Assembly: GCF_900156345.1 (NCBI RefSeq)
Contig: NZ_FTPP01000001.1
Coordinates: forward strand, 744,001 to 808,000
Direction of reading: 5' to 3'
Source of the DNA: Pontibacter indicus
GTDB lineage: Bacteria; Bacteroidota; Bacteroidia; Cytophagales; Hymenobacteraceae
DNA length: 64,000 nucleotides
Numbering within the stretch: the stretch's first letter is position 1; every line of letters begins with the position of its first letter. Positions 44,107 to 53,800 of this stretch are shown here, one piece after another. The notes below the pieces were generated by a model. It did not search any database. It saw nothing but the letters and a program-made list of their open reading frames with translations, and was not told where the DNA came from. Made by a program: the position numbers and the translations under genes.

Positions 44107-46536
44107 TTAAGGTTTTTTAGGAGTAGCCTTCTTAGCCGCCGGTTTTTTGGTAGCGGCTTTCTTCGCTGCAGGCTTTTTAGCCGCTGGTTTTTTCTCGGCT
44201 GTGGCGGGCTCGGCTTTTTTCTTGAATCCGCCGCGGCCTTTCTTTTCCGGGGTCTGCTCGGCCAGGTCCAGGCATTCCTGCAAGGTCAGGTCAGCAGGTT
44301 CTTTTCCTTTCGGGATCTTCACGTTCTTTTTGCCCACTACAATGTAAGGACCATACCTGCCATTAAGCACCTGTACCTCTGGGTTCTCCGGGAACGATTT
44401 GATCAGTTTCTCCGCATCTGCCTTGCGTTTGGCTTCGATCAGGGCAATTGACTCTTCGGCTGTTACCGTCATCGGGTCCATCGTTTTAGGCAGCGAGTAA
44501 AATTTGCTGGCGTGACTGATGTAAGGACCAAAGCGGCCTATGGCAGCCTTCATTTCCTTTTCTTCAAACACTCCCACAATGCGCGGCAGTTTAAACAAAT
44601 CCAATGCATCGTCCAGCGTCAGGCTCTCGATGAACTGGCCTTTGCGCAGGCTGGCGTATACCGGTTTCTCACCGGTGTCCGGATTCTCCTCACCCAACTG
44701 CACGTAAGGACCGAAACGCCCTAATTTGGCCAGAATCTTCTGACCGGACACAGGATCAATACCTACCTCACGTGCACCAGACACATCGGCGCGGTTGATG
44801 TTCTCGCTGTTTTCGATACGGGCGTGGAATTTCTCATAAAACTTCTCCAGCATCTGTTCCCATTCCTGCTGACCTTGCGCAATCTCGTCAAACTCAGCTT
44901 CTACGCGGGCCGTGAACGAGTAATCGATCACGTTCGGGAAGTGCTCTACCAGGAAGTCGTTCACCACCATGGCCATGTCCGTCGGGAAGAGTTTGTTTTT
45001 CTCCGCGCCTGTAATTTCGGTTTTGGTCTGAGCGCTGATCTGGTCATTTTTCAAGGTCAGCACGTTGAACTTACGCTCTTTGCCCTCGCGGCTGTCCTTC
45101 TCCACATAGCCGCGTTTCTGAACCGTGGAGATGGTAGGGGCGTAGGTAGACGGTCGGCCGATACCCATTTCCTCCAGTTTCTTCACCAGGCTCGCCTCAG
45201 TATACCTTGGAGCCGGACGGGAGTAGCGCTGAGTTGCCTGCATCTGGCGCAACCCGAGTGCCTGGCCAATGCTCAGCGGAGGCAGCATACCTTTCACATC
45301 CTCGTCTCCGCCTTCCTCGTCGTCTTTTGACTCGATGTATACCTTCAGGAAACCTTCGAACTTAATCACCTCGCCGGTGGCTACCAGCTTGTCCGGCAGC
45401 GTGGAAATGTCGATGGTTGCGGTTGTCTTCTCGATTTCGGCGTCTGCCATTTGTGAGGCGATGGCACGCTTCCAGATCAGCTCGTACAGGCGCTGCTCGT
45501 TGCGGTCGCTGCTGGCGTTCAGTTGCGAGAAATCCGTCGGACGGATGGCTTCGTGTGCTTCCTGCGCACCCGATGACTTGGTTTTGAAACGACGCGTCTT
45601 CACAAATTTCTCTCCGAAAGAGTTGCGAATCGCATTGGAGGCACCCTGTATCGCTTCGTCAGACAGGTTCAGGGAGTCTGTACGCATGTAGGAGATCTTA
45701 CCGGCCTCGTACAGGCGCTGGGCCACCGTCATGGTCTGGGCTACAGAGAAATACAGCTTGCGGCTGGCTTCCTGCTGAAGGGTAGAGGTCGTGAAAGGAG
45801 GGGCCGGGCTGCGCTTAAGCGGCTTGGTCTCGAGGTTGCCAATGGTATAGCTTGCTCCGATGCAGCGCTGCAGGAAAGCCTGCGCCTCTTCTTCGGTCTT
45901 GAATTTAGTGGGCAATTCGGCATCTAAGGTCTTACCCTGCACATCAAACTGGGCAGTGATCCGGAAAGTAGGCTCGGCATTGAATTTCTCAATCTCGCGC
46001 TCGCGCTCCACCACCAGGCGCACCGCCACCGACTGCACACGACCGGCCGAAAGACCGGTTTTGATCTTCTTCCAGAGCACAGGCGACAACTCGAAACCTA
46101 CCAGGCGGTCCAGCACACGGCGGGCCTGCTGTGCATTCACCAGGTCCATGTCGATGCCGCGCGGTGAGCTGATGGCGTTGAGAATGGCGTTTTTGGTGAT
46201 CTCCCGGAAAACGATGCGGCGTGTTTTGGCTTCGTTCAGGTTCAGGGCCTCGGTCAGGTGCCACGAAATGGCTTCTCCCTCGCGGTCGTCGTCCGATGCG
46301 AGCCAAACGGTTTCAGCTTCCTTTGCCAGTTTTTTTAATTGCGAAACGACATCTTTTTTATCGCTCGATATTACGTAAGTCGGTTTAAACTTATTTTTGA
46401 TATCGATGGCGTTGTTGTCCTTAGGCAGGTCCCGCACATGGCCGAAACTCGATTTCACCACAAAATCTTTTCCCAGATATCCTTCAATCGTTTTGGCCTT
46501 GGCCGGTGACTCGACTATGACTAAATTTTTTATCAT
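44107..46536 (-). CDS. topA: DNA topoisomerase I
   Basis: 809 residues. Type IA topoisomerase relaxing negative supercoils. Toprim motifs IVESPAKAKTI (7-17, catalytic E9) and SDDDREGEA (81-89); active-site Tyr about 283 (ISYMRTDS). Repeated C-terminal GRFGPYVQLGE, GRFGPYISH and GRYGPYIVVGK units replace the four-Cys zinc fingers of E. coli TopA. The last 40 residues or so are a histone-H1-like Lys/Ala/Pro tail (KKPAAKKAATKKPAAKK), probably aiding DNA binding. Confidence 0.96.
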   Translation of the reverse strand: MIKNLVIVESPAKAKTIEGYLGKDFVVKSSFGHVRDLPKDNNAIDIKNKFKPTYVISSDKKDVVSQLKKLAKEAETVWLASDDDREGEAISWHLTEALNLNEAKTRRIVFREITKNAILNAISSPRGIDMDLVNAQQARRVLDRLVGFELSPVLWKKIKTGLSAGRVQSVAVRLVVEREREIEKFNAEPTFRITAQFDVQGKTLDAELPTKFKTEEEAQAFLQRCIGASYTIGNLETKPLKRSPAPPFTTSTLQQEASRKLYFSVAQTMTVAQRLYEAGKISYMRTDSLNLSDEAIQGASNAIRNSFGEKFVKTRRFKTKSSGAQEAHEAIRPTDFSQLNASSDRNEQRLYELIWKRAIASQMADAEIEKTTATIDISTLPDKLVATGEVIKFEGFLKVYIESKDDEEGGDEDVKGMLPPLSIGQALGLRQMQATQRYSRPAPRYTEASLVKKLEEMGIGRPSTYAPTISTVQKRGYVEKDSREGKERKFNVLTLKNDQISAQTKTEITGAEKNKLFPTDMAMVVNDFLVEHFPNVIDYSFTARVEAEFDEIAQGQQEWEQMLEKFYEKFHARIENSENINRADVSGAREVGIDPVSGQKILAKLGRFGPYVQLGEENPDTGEKPVYASLRKGQFIESLTLDDALDLFKLPRIVGVFEEKEMKAAIGRFGPYISHASKFYSLPKTMDPMTVTAEESIALIEAKRKADAEKLIKSFPENPEVQVLNGRYGPYIVVGKKNVKIPKGKEPADLTLQECLDLAEQTPEKKGRGGFKKKAEPATAEKKPAAKKPAAKKAATKKPAAKKATPKKP

Positions 46537-46702
46537 CCTTTATAATTAGGGGCAATTCCTCAGAAATTTGCCCAAAGTTCAAATTTTTTTTCAAACATAT
46601 ACAACCTGAAATTGATAACATAGGTTTAACATGCCAACATTGTTTTGGTGAACAGCCTGTTTTATTAGCTTAACACACTATACGGACCACTTTTGTAATT
46701 CT

Positions 46703-47191
46703 ATGCAACGACTGTTAGTCATTTGCCGCCACGCCGAGCCAAATGATCCTTTCCCACTCCAGCCTGACTTTGAACGCGAACTCACGAAAAACGGGCATCA
46801 TCAGGCGCGTATTACCGGGAAATGGCTCCGCGATACATTTCAGAAGGTAGATGCTATTCTAAGCAGCCCTGCCCCCAGAGCCGGCCTCACGGCTAGGCTG
46901 CTGGCCGAAAAACTTTATTTTGATGAAGAGCAGATCGTCTACGAACCCGATTTCTACAATGCGCGGGAAAATGTGCTTCTCAATGTGCTGGCTAATCTGC
47001 CCGACCACGTGACGCGGGTGCTGCTGGTGGGCCACAACCCTGGTATAACCAGTCTGGCACGTTCGCTTACGGGTGTGCACCTGGGCTACCTGGAGCCCGC
47101 AGGGGCCTATGCCATCAAGCTAGACCTGGACACTTGGCAGGATTTACACCTTAAAAGCGGAAAGTTGGAAAAAGAGTTTACACAACCTTAA
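46703..47191 (+). CDS. sixA: SixA-type histidine phosphatase
   Basis: 162 residues of the histidine phosphatase superfamily: catalytic VICRHAEPND (6-15), LSSPAPRAGLTARLLAE and VLLVGHNPGI, without a capping insertion, as in SixA. SixA removes phosphate from phosphohistidine on HPt domains or PTS proteins. Its place just upstream of a CheA-containing cluster makes an HPt target conceivable, but there is a 98-base gap to parA and the link is inference. Confidence 0.88.
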   Translation: MQRLLVICRHAEPNDPFPLQPDFERELTKNGHHQARITGKWLRDTFQKVDAILSSPAPRAGLTARLLAEKLYFDEEQIVYEPDFYNARENVLLNVLANLPDHVTRVLLVGHNPGITSLARSLTGVHLGYLEPAGAYAIKLDLDTWQDLHLKSGKLEKEFTQP

Positions 47192-47289
47192 TGCCGTAAA
47201 ACGCCCTGCAGAAAATATTTGTCATTTTTTTTTGATAGCTTTAGAAACTCTTATCTTTTCGCACCTTTACCTGATCATCAGAAAGCTGG

Positions 47290-48036
47290 ATGAAAACCAA
47301 AATAGTAGCCGTTATTAACCAAAAAGGCGGCACAGGCAAAACCACCACCACCATCAACCTGGGCAGCGCCCTGAGCAAACTGGGGCATAAGGTCCTGCTG
47401 GTAGACCTCGATCCGCAGAGTAATTTATCCTATAGCCTCGCCGTCTCCTCGCCGGATCATACGCTGGCCGAAGCTTTTTTAGGGACATATGCCTTTAAAG
47501 ATATTCTTGTCGAAAAAGACGGTCTGTGGGTCGCGCCAGGCTCCAATGAACTAGTGGACGTGGAGATCTCATTGGTGGCGCAGCCAGACCGGGAGCAGTT
47601 CCTGAAAACCATGCTGCAGCAGGCCAAAGGCTTTGATTATGTGCTGATTGACTGTCCTCCTTCACTTTCAGTACTAACCCTTAATGCGCTGACTGCGGCC
47701 CACGAAGTACTTATACCTTTGCAAATGGAAGTGCTCACCCTGCAGGGCCTGGACCAGATCATGCAAACGATCCAAAAAGTAAAAAAAGCGTTTAACCCGA
47801 AACTTAAAATTAAAGGCATCGTAGTGGTCATGTTTGATATGCGTCGCAAGCTGAGCCAGGAAGTACTCGCATACCTGCATGAGAACGTCAAAGAGAGGAT
47901 TTTCAAGAGTCAGATCAGACTGAATGTGAAGCTGGCCGAAGCGCCCTCGTTCGGACAAAGCGTGCTTGATTATGACAGCACCTCGAACGGAGCGAAGGAT
48001 TACGCAGCACTCGCCGCCGAATTCAGTCAGGTATAG
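47290..48036 (+). CDS. Orphan ParA-family ATPase
   Basis: 248 residues. Deviant Walker A KGGTGKTTTTINLG (12-25), Walker A' LLVDLDPQSNLS and Walker B DYVLIDCPPSL mark a ParA/Soj-type ATPase. There is no parB or parS-like repeat beside it. The next genes form a chemosensory operon; ParA-type proteins (ParC, PpfA) place chemosensory arrays in other bacteria, so that role is likely here. The C-terminus ends in CAG GTA TAG, an AGGTATA-derived stop. Confidence 0.9.
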   Translation: MKTKIVAVINQKGGTGKTTTTINLGSALSKLGHKVLLVDLDPQSNLSYSLAVSSPDHTLAEAFLGTYAFKDILVEKDGLWVAPGSNELVDVEISLVAQPDREQFLKTMLQQAKGFDYVLIDCPPSLSVLTLNALTAAHEVLIPLQMEVLTLQGLDQIMQTIQKVKKAFNPKLKIKGIVVVMFDMRRKLSQEVLAYLHENVKERIFKSQIRLNVKLAEAPSFGQSVLDYDSTSNGAKDYAALAAEFSQV

Positions 48037-48093
48037 CCGGTGTTTTTAAAAAGTCGCTATTTTTAAGTAAATTGCAATAACATTCCCTTTGTA

Positions 48094-48140
48094 CTGTTCA
48101 GCCGGTCAGCTTTAACTGATGCTGACGAAGGGCCGAACAG
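48094..48140 (+). other. Leader hairpin before the poly-HAMP receptor gene
   Basis: CTGTTC, GCC and GTCAGC pair with GCTGAC, GGC and GAACAG (15 pairs, interrupted by small loops) about 30 bases before the receptor ATG. There is no T-run, so it is a leader structure or weak attenuator rather than a standard terminator. Confidence 0.45.
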
Positions 48141-48168
48141 ATAACAAACCCTATACAACCCTAAACAT

Positions 48169-51100
48169 ATGGCCTTAGGTAAAAATTTGAAGCTGAGCAA
48201 AGACAAGCTCATTAGTGACGTAGAAACCAGCCAACCAGAAAAGACAACTCCGCCGCGCGCAAAAGCGAAACAGCAGGCGCCTGCTGCCACTACTTCCGTG
48301 GCAGAGAAAGCGGAAGCGTCTCCCTTGAAACAGGAAAGCGCCATTGCTACTCCTCCGGTCTCCCGGGCTGAAGCTCCTGATGCTGCCGCCAAGAAGGAGG
48401 CAGGCAATGGAACACTTGCTGTGAAAAGTGCGCCCAACGGAAAGCAAAGCCGCAAGCAGGTGCTGCCTTCCAGCCCGGAGTACATCAGCGAGCAGCTAAA
48501 CAAGGTGTTGTATGCCCTCGATGCCTTTAAAAAAGGCGACATCTCAGTTCGTCTGACAAAACAAAACGATGACATCTTCGCGGAGATCGCCGAAGCCTAC
48601 AACTCGATGGTGGAAATGATCGGTGGTGTAGGTGGGGAGGTGTCCCGTATCTCGAAAGTGGCCGGTGTGGAGGGTAACCTGAAAGCCCGTGCCTCGGCCG
48701 AGAACGCTTCCGGTTTCTGGAAGGACATGATCAATAACATCAACGGTCTGGTAGATTCGATCGCGGTTCCGGTACTGGAAGTAGGCAAGGTACTAAAGAA
48801 CATCTCCCGCGGTAACCTGGATGAGACATTCCAGATTCCAGTGTCCGGTGACTTCAAGGTCATGGCCGAAACCATCAACCGCACAATCGATAACCTGAAC
48901 CTGTTTGCTGGTGAGGTAACGCGTGTGGCACTCGAGGTGGGTACAGAGGGTAAGCTGGGTGGCCAGGCATCAGTACCAAACGTGGCCGGTGTTTGGAAAG
49001 ACCTGACTGATAATGTGAATACGATGGCCAGCAACCTGACCTCACAAATGCGCGACATCTCGAATGTGGCGACGGCGGTGGCGAAAGGTAACCTGGCCCA
49101 GAAAATATCCGTGGATGTGCGCGGTGAGTTTGCCCAGCTGAAGGACAACATGAACCAGATGGTGGACTCGCTCAATATCTTCGCTGACGAAGTAACCCGT
49201 GTGGCCCGTGAGGTAGGTACCGAAGGTCGCCTCGGTGGCCAGGCCAAAGTGCCGAACGTAGGCGGTGTTTGGAAGGACCTAACCGATAACGTGAACACGA
49301 TGGCCAGCAACCTGACCTCTCAGATGCGCGACATTGCGAACGTATCGACAGCGGTGGCGAAAGGCGACCTGACGCAGAAAATCACGGTAAACGTGCGCGG
49401 TGAAATGGCCGAGCTGAAAGATATCATCAACCAGATGGTGGACTCGCTCAACATCTTCGCAGGTGAGGTAACAAGGGTTGCCCGTGAGGTGGGAACAGAA
49501 GGTAAACTAGGCGGACAGGCTGCGGTGCCAAATGTAGAAGGAACCTGGAAAGAACTGACCGACAACGTGAACCTGATGGCCGGTAACCTGACCCTACAGG
49601 TACGTGACATTGCTGAAGTAGCCACCGCAGTGGCGAAAGGCGACCTGACTCAGAAAGTGTCAGTGGACGTGAAAGGGGAGCTGGGTGACTTGAAAGACAT
49701 CCTGAACGAAATGGTGGACCGACTGAATGTGTTTGGCGCGGAAGTAACCCGTGTGGCACGTGAGGTAGGAACAGAAGGTATACTGGGTGGTCAGGCCAAC
49801 GTGCCAAACGTAGCCGGCATCTGGAAGGAGCTCACCGACAATGTGAACTACATGGCCTCCAACCTGACCCTGCAAGTGCGTGACATTGCGAATGTTGCGA
49901 CAGCGGTGGCGAAAGGTGATTTGAGCCAGAAGATCACGGTGAATGTAAAAGGCGAGCTCGCTGACCTGAAGGAGAACCTGAACCAGATGGTGGACTCCCT
50001 CAACATCTTCGCTGACGAAGTAACAAGGGTGGCCCGCGAAGTGGGTACGGAAGGTCGTCTTGGCGGCCAGGCATCGGTGCCAAATGTAGGCGGTGTTTGG
50101 AAGGACCTGACCGACAACGTGAACACCATGGCCTCTAACCTGACCCTGCAGGTACGCGACATTGCCAATGTAGCAACCGCGGTGGCGAAAGGTGATCTGG
50201 CGCAGAAAGTGTCTGTAGATGTGAAAGGTGAGCTGGGTGAGTTGAAGGAAAACATCAACCGCATGGTGGACTCCCTGAACATCTTTGCCGGTGAGGTAAC
50301 CCGTGTGGCGCTTGAAGTGGGTACCGAGGGTAAACTGGGCGGGCAGGCGACTGTACCGAATGTTGGCGGTGTTTGGAAAGACCTGACTGACAATGTAAAC
50401 ACCATGGCCTCTAACCTGACTACGCAGGTACGAGGTATAGCCAAAGTAGCCACTGCTGTGGCGAAGGGTGACCTGAGCCAGAAGATCACGGTAGAGGCCC
50501 GTGGAGAACTCCTTGACTTGAAAGAGAACCTGAACCAAATGGTGGATTCTCTAAACATATTCGGTGACGAAGTAACCCGCGTTGCCCGCGAAGTGGGTAC
50601 CGAAGGGAAACTGGGCGGACAGGCCAACGTGCCGAACGTAGCCGGTACCTGGAAGGATCTAACGGACAACGTAAACTACATGGCTTCTAACCTGACCTCT
50701 CAGGTACGTGATATCGCCAAGGTAGCGACTGCGGTGGCGAAAGGCGACCTGAGCCAAAAAATTACGGTGGAAGCTCGCGGCGAGATCTTAGACCTGAAGG
50801 AGAACCTGAACCAGATGGTGGACTCCCTCAACATCTTCGCTGACGAAGTAACGAGAGTGGCCCGCGAAGTGGGTACGGAAGGACGCCTCGGCGGCCAGGC
50901 CAACGTGCCGAAAGTACGCGGTACCTGGAAGGAACTCACTGACAACGTGAACACCATGGCCTCCAACCTGACGCTGCAGGTACGCGACATCGCCAAAGTA
51001 GCCACTGCCGTAGCGAAAGGCGACCTGACACAGAAAGTGTCTGTGGATGTGAAAGGTGAGCTGAACGAGTTGAAGGAAAACATGAACCGCATGGTGGACT

Positions 51101-52734
51101 CACTCAACGTATTTGCCGGTGAGGTAACACGTGTGGCGCTTGAAGTGGGTACCGAGGGTAAACTGGGTGGCCAAGCCAACGTGCCGAACGTAGGCGGCAC
51201 CTGGAAAGACCTGACTGACAATGTAAACACCATGGCCTCTAACCTGACAACCCAGGTGCGAGGTATAGTACGCGTAGTAACAGCCGTATCAAAAGGTGAC
51301 CTGACGCAGAAACTGACCCTCGAAGCAAGAGGAGAGGTGGCCGAGCTGGCCGACACGATCAACACCATGGTGGTGGACCTGAACCGCCTGGCGGGTGAGG
51401 TTAGCCGTGTGGCAAGAGTAGCGGGTGTGGAAGGAAAACTGACTGAGCGTGCCACTCTGCAAGGTGTAGGCGGCAGCTGGAAAGAACTGGTGGATACCCT
51501 GAACGACTTGCTCGAGTCCATCGTGACGCCGGTACTGGAAGTATCACGCGTGGTGCGTGCCATCTCAGAAGGTGACCTGACCCAGAAAGTAGAAGCCCAT
51601 ACCGCAGGAGACATCCTGGACATGGCCAATGCCCTGAACCTGGCAGTTGACAACCTGAACGCTCTGTTGGGTGAGATCAACGACTCATCGCTGGTAGTGG
51701 GAAGCTCCTCCGAAGAAATGGCTGACAAAGGTCTCGAAATGAACCGCGTAACGCTCGATGTGGCACTTGCCATGCAGCAAATGGCGGAAGGTGCCCAGAA
51801 TCAGGCCCTCAAGACAGACCAGGCCTTCAAGCTGATCGAAGAGATCATGAAAACGACGAAGGACACGGCAGCCCGTGCGGAAGTAGTGAACAAATCCGCT
51901 ACCCTGGGTGAGGAAACTTCGCAATTGGGTCTTAAAACAGTGGCGGAAGTGGTGAAGAACATGGAAGAAATCTCCAGTTCAGCCTCCCTGACCTCTAAAA
52001 CGATTGAGGTACTCAGCGCCCGTTCGCAGGAGATCTCCAAGTCTCTTGGTGTGATCACCGACATTGCCGCGCAGACCAACCTCCTTGCCCTGAACGCAGC
52101 CATTGAGGCGGCCCGTGCCGGCGAAGCAGGACGTGGTTTCGCGGTAGTAGCCGAAGAGATCCGCAAACTGGCCGAAGGATCACGCAAGTCTGCAAACGAG
52201 ATCAACACATTGGTAGAAGACGTGAAAAAAGACACGGCCTCTGCCGCGATGGCGATCTCGACCATGGAAGGCCGCGTGTTAAAAGGAAAGAATGCCACCT
52301 TCGAGGCATCCGGTGCCTTCAAAAACATTGCAGCATCCAGTGGTGAGACGCTCCGTTCAGCCCAGGATATCCTGACAGCCACGGAAGTGCAGAAATCATC
52401 GATCGGTGACGTAGTGAAGTATGTGGAGGAAGTGGTGGCCATTGCCGAGCAAACGGCATCCGGTACACAGCAGGTAGCGAGTACAGCCAAACAGCTGTCT
52501 ACTTCGATGCAGGAACTTACTTCATCTTCTCAGAACCTGAACGACATCGCGGCTGATCTGCAGATCAGTATATCCGCCTTCAAACTGGTGGACGGTAACC
52601 TGGTGTTCAACCACAGCCCGAACAACCGTCGCCTGGCTTCCATGCCAGCCAAACCCAAGCAGAAACAATTGACTGGCAATGCGCGTCTAAGCTCGGTTGG
52701 CTCCAGAAACAGAAACGGCGAGGACAATAACTAA
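48169..52734 (+). CDS. Giant soluble poly-HAMP chemoreceptor (MCP)
   Basis: 1521 residues with no membrane segment. Residues 1-105 are Ala/Lys/Pro-rich and disordered-looking. About 108-1174 consists of roughly 23 HAMP-like units of about 46 residues; nine pairs form near-identical 92-residue repeats beginning [16 protein letters not shown] (276-1103). About 1175-1460 is a methyl-accepting signalling domain with the canonical tip [20 protein letters not shown] (about 1299-1318) and [18 protein letters not shown]. No CheR-binding pentapeptide ends the protein. It should signal to the adjacent CheW/CheA in the cytoplasm. What it senses is unknown, since there is no PAS, GAF or other input domain. 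Confidence 0.95.
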   Translation: MALGKNLKLSKDKLISDVETSQPEKTTPPRAKAKQQAPAATTSVAEKAEASPLKQESAIATPPVSRAEAPDAAAKKEAGNGTLAVKSAPNGKQSRKQVLPSSPEYISEQLNKVLYALDAFKKGDISVRLTKQNDDIFAEIAEAYNSMVEMIGGVGGEVSRISKVAGVEGNLKARASAENASGFWKDMINNINGLVDSIAVPVLEVGKVLKNISRGNLDETFQIPVSGDFKVMAETINRTIDNLNLFAGEVTRVALEVGTEGKLGGQASVPNVAGVWKDLTDNVNTMASNLTSQMRDISNVATAVAKGNLAQKISVDVRGEFAQLKDNMNQMVDSLNIFADEVTRVAREVGTEGRLGGQAKVPNVGGVWKDLTDNVNTMASNLTSQMRDIANVSTAVAKGDLTQKITVNVRGEMAELKDIINQMVDSLNIFAGEVTRVAREVGTEGKLGGQAAVPNVEGTWKELTDNVNLMAGNLTLQVRDIAEVATAVAKGDLTQKVSVDVKGELGDLKDILNEMVDRLNVFGAEVTRVAREVGTEGILGGQANVPNVAGIWKELTDNVNYMASNLTLQVRDIANVATAVAKGDLSQKITVNVKGELADLKENLNQMVDSLNIFADEVTRVAREVGTEGRLGGQASVPNVGGVWKDLTDNVNTMASNLTLQVRDIANVATAVAKGDLAQKVSVDVKGELGELKENINRMVDSLNIFAGEVTRVALEVGTEGKLGGQATVPNVGGVWKDLTDNVNTMASNLTTQVRGIAKVATAVAKGDLSQKITVEARGELLDLKENLNQMVDSLNIFGDEVTRVAREVGTEGKLGGQANVPNVAGTWKDLTDNVNYMASNLTSQVRDIAKVATAVAKGDLSQKITVEARGEILDLKENLNQMVDSLNIFADEVTRVAREVGTEGRLGGQANVPKVRGTWKELTDNVNTMASNLTLQVRDIAKVATAVAKGDLTQKVSVDVKGELNELKENMNRMVDSLNVFAGEVTRVALEVGTEGKLGGQANVPNVGGTWKDLTDNVNTMASNLTTQVRGIVRVVTAVSKGDLTQKLTLEARGEVAELADTINTMVVDLNRLAGEVSRVARVAGVEGKLTERATLQGVGGSWKELVDTLNDLLESIVTPVLEVSRVVRAISEGDLTQKVEAHTAGDILDMANALNLAVDNLNALLGEINDSSLVVGSSSEEMADKGLEMNRVTLDVALAMQQMAEGAQNQALKTDQAFKLIEEIMKTTKDTAARAEVVNKSATLGEETSQLGLKTVAEVVKNMEEISSSASLTSKTIEVLSARSQEISKSLGVITDIAAQTNLLALNAAIEAARAGEAGRGFAVVAEEIRKLAEGSRKSANEINTLVEDVKKDTASAAMAISTMEGRVLKGKNATFEASGAFKNIAASSGETLRSAQDILTATEVQKSSIGDVVKYVEEVVAIAEQTASGTQQVASTAKQLSTSMQELTSSSQNLNDIAADLQISISAFKLVDGNLVFNHSPNNRRLASMPAKPKQKQLTGNARLSSVGSRNRNGEDNN
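48994..51477 (+). repeat. Nine tandem 276-bp repeats encoding HAMP pairs
   Basis: Period 276 bp (92 residues) measured from the codon of W276 through the nine WK[DE]LTDNV units. Copies differ mainly at third positions and a few residue positions, so both recent duplication or conversion and purifying selection are likely. Diverged half-units flank both ends. Confidence 0.95.
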
Positions 52735-52748
52735 ACCGTTGCGGACCG

Positions 52749-53348
52749 ATGAAAGAGAAGACAAATAAGAAAGAGGGGACCGATGCAGCTGAGGCAACCG
52801 TATCCGGACCAGATAAGGCAGCTGAGACTGCCCTAGCTTCCGCTAAAGAGGGTCAGGCCTCACCGGAGGCCGCTAAGGAGGAGATGATCCATCTGATCGT
52901 TTTTAAGCTGGGCGCGGAGGAATACGGCATCAAGATAGACCAGGTGAAAGAGGTGACGGTTACACCAAGTGTGACCCGAATGCCTCGAACACCCGACTTT
53001 ATCAAAGGTGTAGCCAACATCCGGGGCGACATTATCGCCATCATGAACCTGGAGGAGCGTTTTGGTATACGATCCGTTCCATTGGCTAATGACGTGAACC
53101 CGCACATTACTTACACCCTGGTGATAGAAGCCAAGGAATACAGTATCGGTGTGATTGTGCGCGAAGTGCCCCAGTCCCTGAATCTTTCCATGACCAAGAT
53201 CGACAAGACGCCCTCGTTCCTGCAGGACATCAATATCCACGAAAACTACATCGAGGGTATTGCCAAGGTAAACAACCGTCTGATTATTGTACTGGATATG
53301 TACAAAATCCTGACCCAGGACGAGATAAGGGAGTTGAAAAGTAACTAA
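52749..53348 (+). CDS. cheW: CheW coupling protein with N-terminal extension
   Basis: 199 residues. The first 45 are low-complexity and charged; the CheW fold follows (LIVFKLGAEEYGIKIDQVKEV, PDFIKGVANIRGDIIAIMNLEERF, NNRLIIVLDMYKIL). It links receptor tips to CheA. It starts 15 bases after the receptor stop, so it is in the same operon. The extension resembles the disordered N-terminus of the receptor and could be a linker or docking tail. Confidence 0.93.
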   Translation: MKEKTNKKEGTDAAEATVSGPDKAAETALASAKEGQASPEAAKEEMIHLIVFKLGAEEYGIKIDQVKEVTVTPSVTRMPRTPDFIKGVANIRGDIIAIMNLEERFGIRSVPLANDVNPHITYTLVIEAKEYSIGVIVREVPQSLNLSMTKIDKTPSFLQDINIHENYIEGIAKVNNRLIIVLDMYKILTQDEIRELKSN

Positions 53349-53383
53349 AGCAATTCATTCAAATTGAAGCTATACTTTAAAGT

Positions 53384-53746
53384 ATGAAAAGAATACTGAT
53401 TGTAGATGACTCCTTCTACATGCGCACCATGCTCAAAAACATGCTAACAGATGCAGGTTACGAGATAGTTGGAGAGGCGCCGAACGGACAGACAGCGCTG
53501 GAACTGGCAAAAGAAACCAATCCGGACCTGATCACCCTTGATGTGATCTTACCAGACAACACGGGGCTTGATGTGCTGAAGGGCATTAAGGCGGAGCAGC
53601 CGGATATGAAGATCGTGATTGTTAGCGCTGTAGGCCAGGAAGTGATTGTGAATGAAGCGCTTGAAAATGGGGCTCTTTCATATATTGTGAAGCCTTTCTC
53701 TGAAGAGAAGGTGCTGGAAGTGGTGAAGAAAGCCCTGGAAGAATAG
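53384..53746 (+). CDS. cheY: CheY-like single-domain response regulator
   Basis: 120 residues: one receiver domain with D8-D9 (LIVDDSFYMR), phosphoacceptor D53 (LITLDVILPD), S81 and K103 (IVKPF). No output domain. It is the only intact receiver in the cluster and so the likely main phosphate acceptor from CheA. In the absence of flagella its target is unknown; T9SS gliding or another process is possible. Confidence 0.95.
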   Translation: MKRILIVDDSFYMRTMLKNMLTDAGYEIVGEAPNGQTALELAKETNPDLITLDVILPDNTGLDVLKGIKAEQPDMKIVIVSAVGQEVIVNEALENGALSYIVKPFSEEKVLEVVKKALEE

Positions 53747-53800
53747 CTATATTCTGGCTGTAGGAGTACTCATTGTTGGCAATAGGAAAGGAGACGTACT

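Noticed and set aside
47290-48036. ParA as a sign of a plasmid or chromosome origin
   Set aside because: No parB, parS-like repeats, dnaA boxes or replication genes nearby. Context is chemosensory.
48994-51477. Tandem 276-bp repeats as a possible CRISPR or satellite
   Set aside because: The repeats are in frame, coding and have no spacer structure; they encode HAMP pairs.
48597-51773. Several long minus-strand frames opposite the poly-HAMP gene
   Set aside because: They repeat with the 276-bp period and are Ser/Thr/Pro-rich mirror images of the receptor codons. They are shadows of a repetitive coding sequence.
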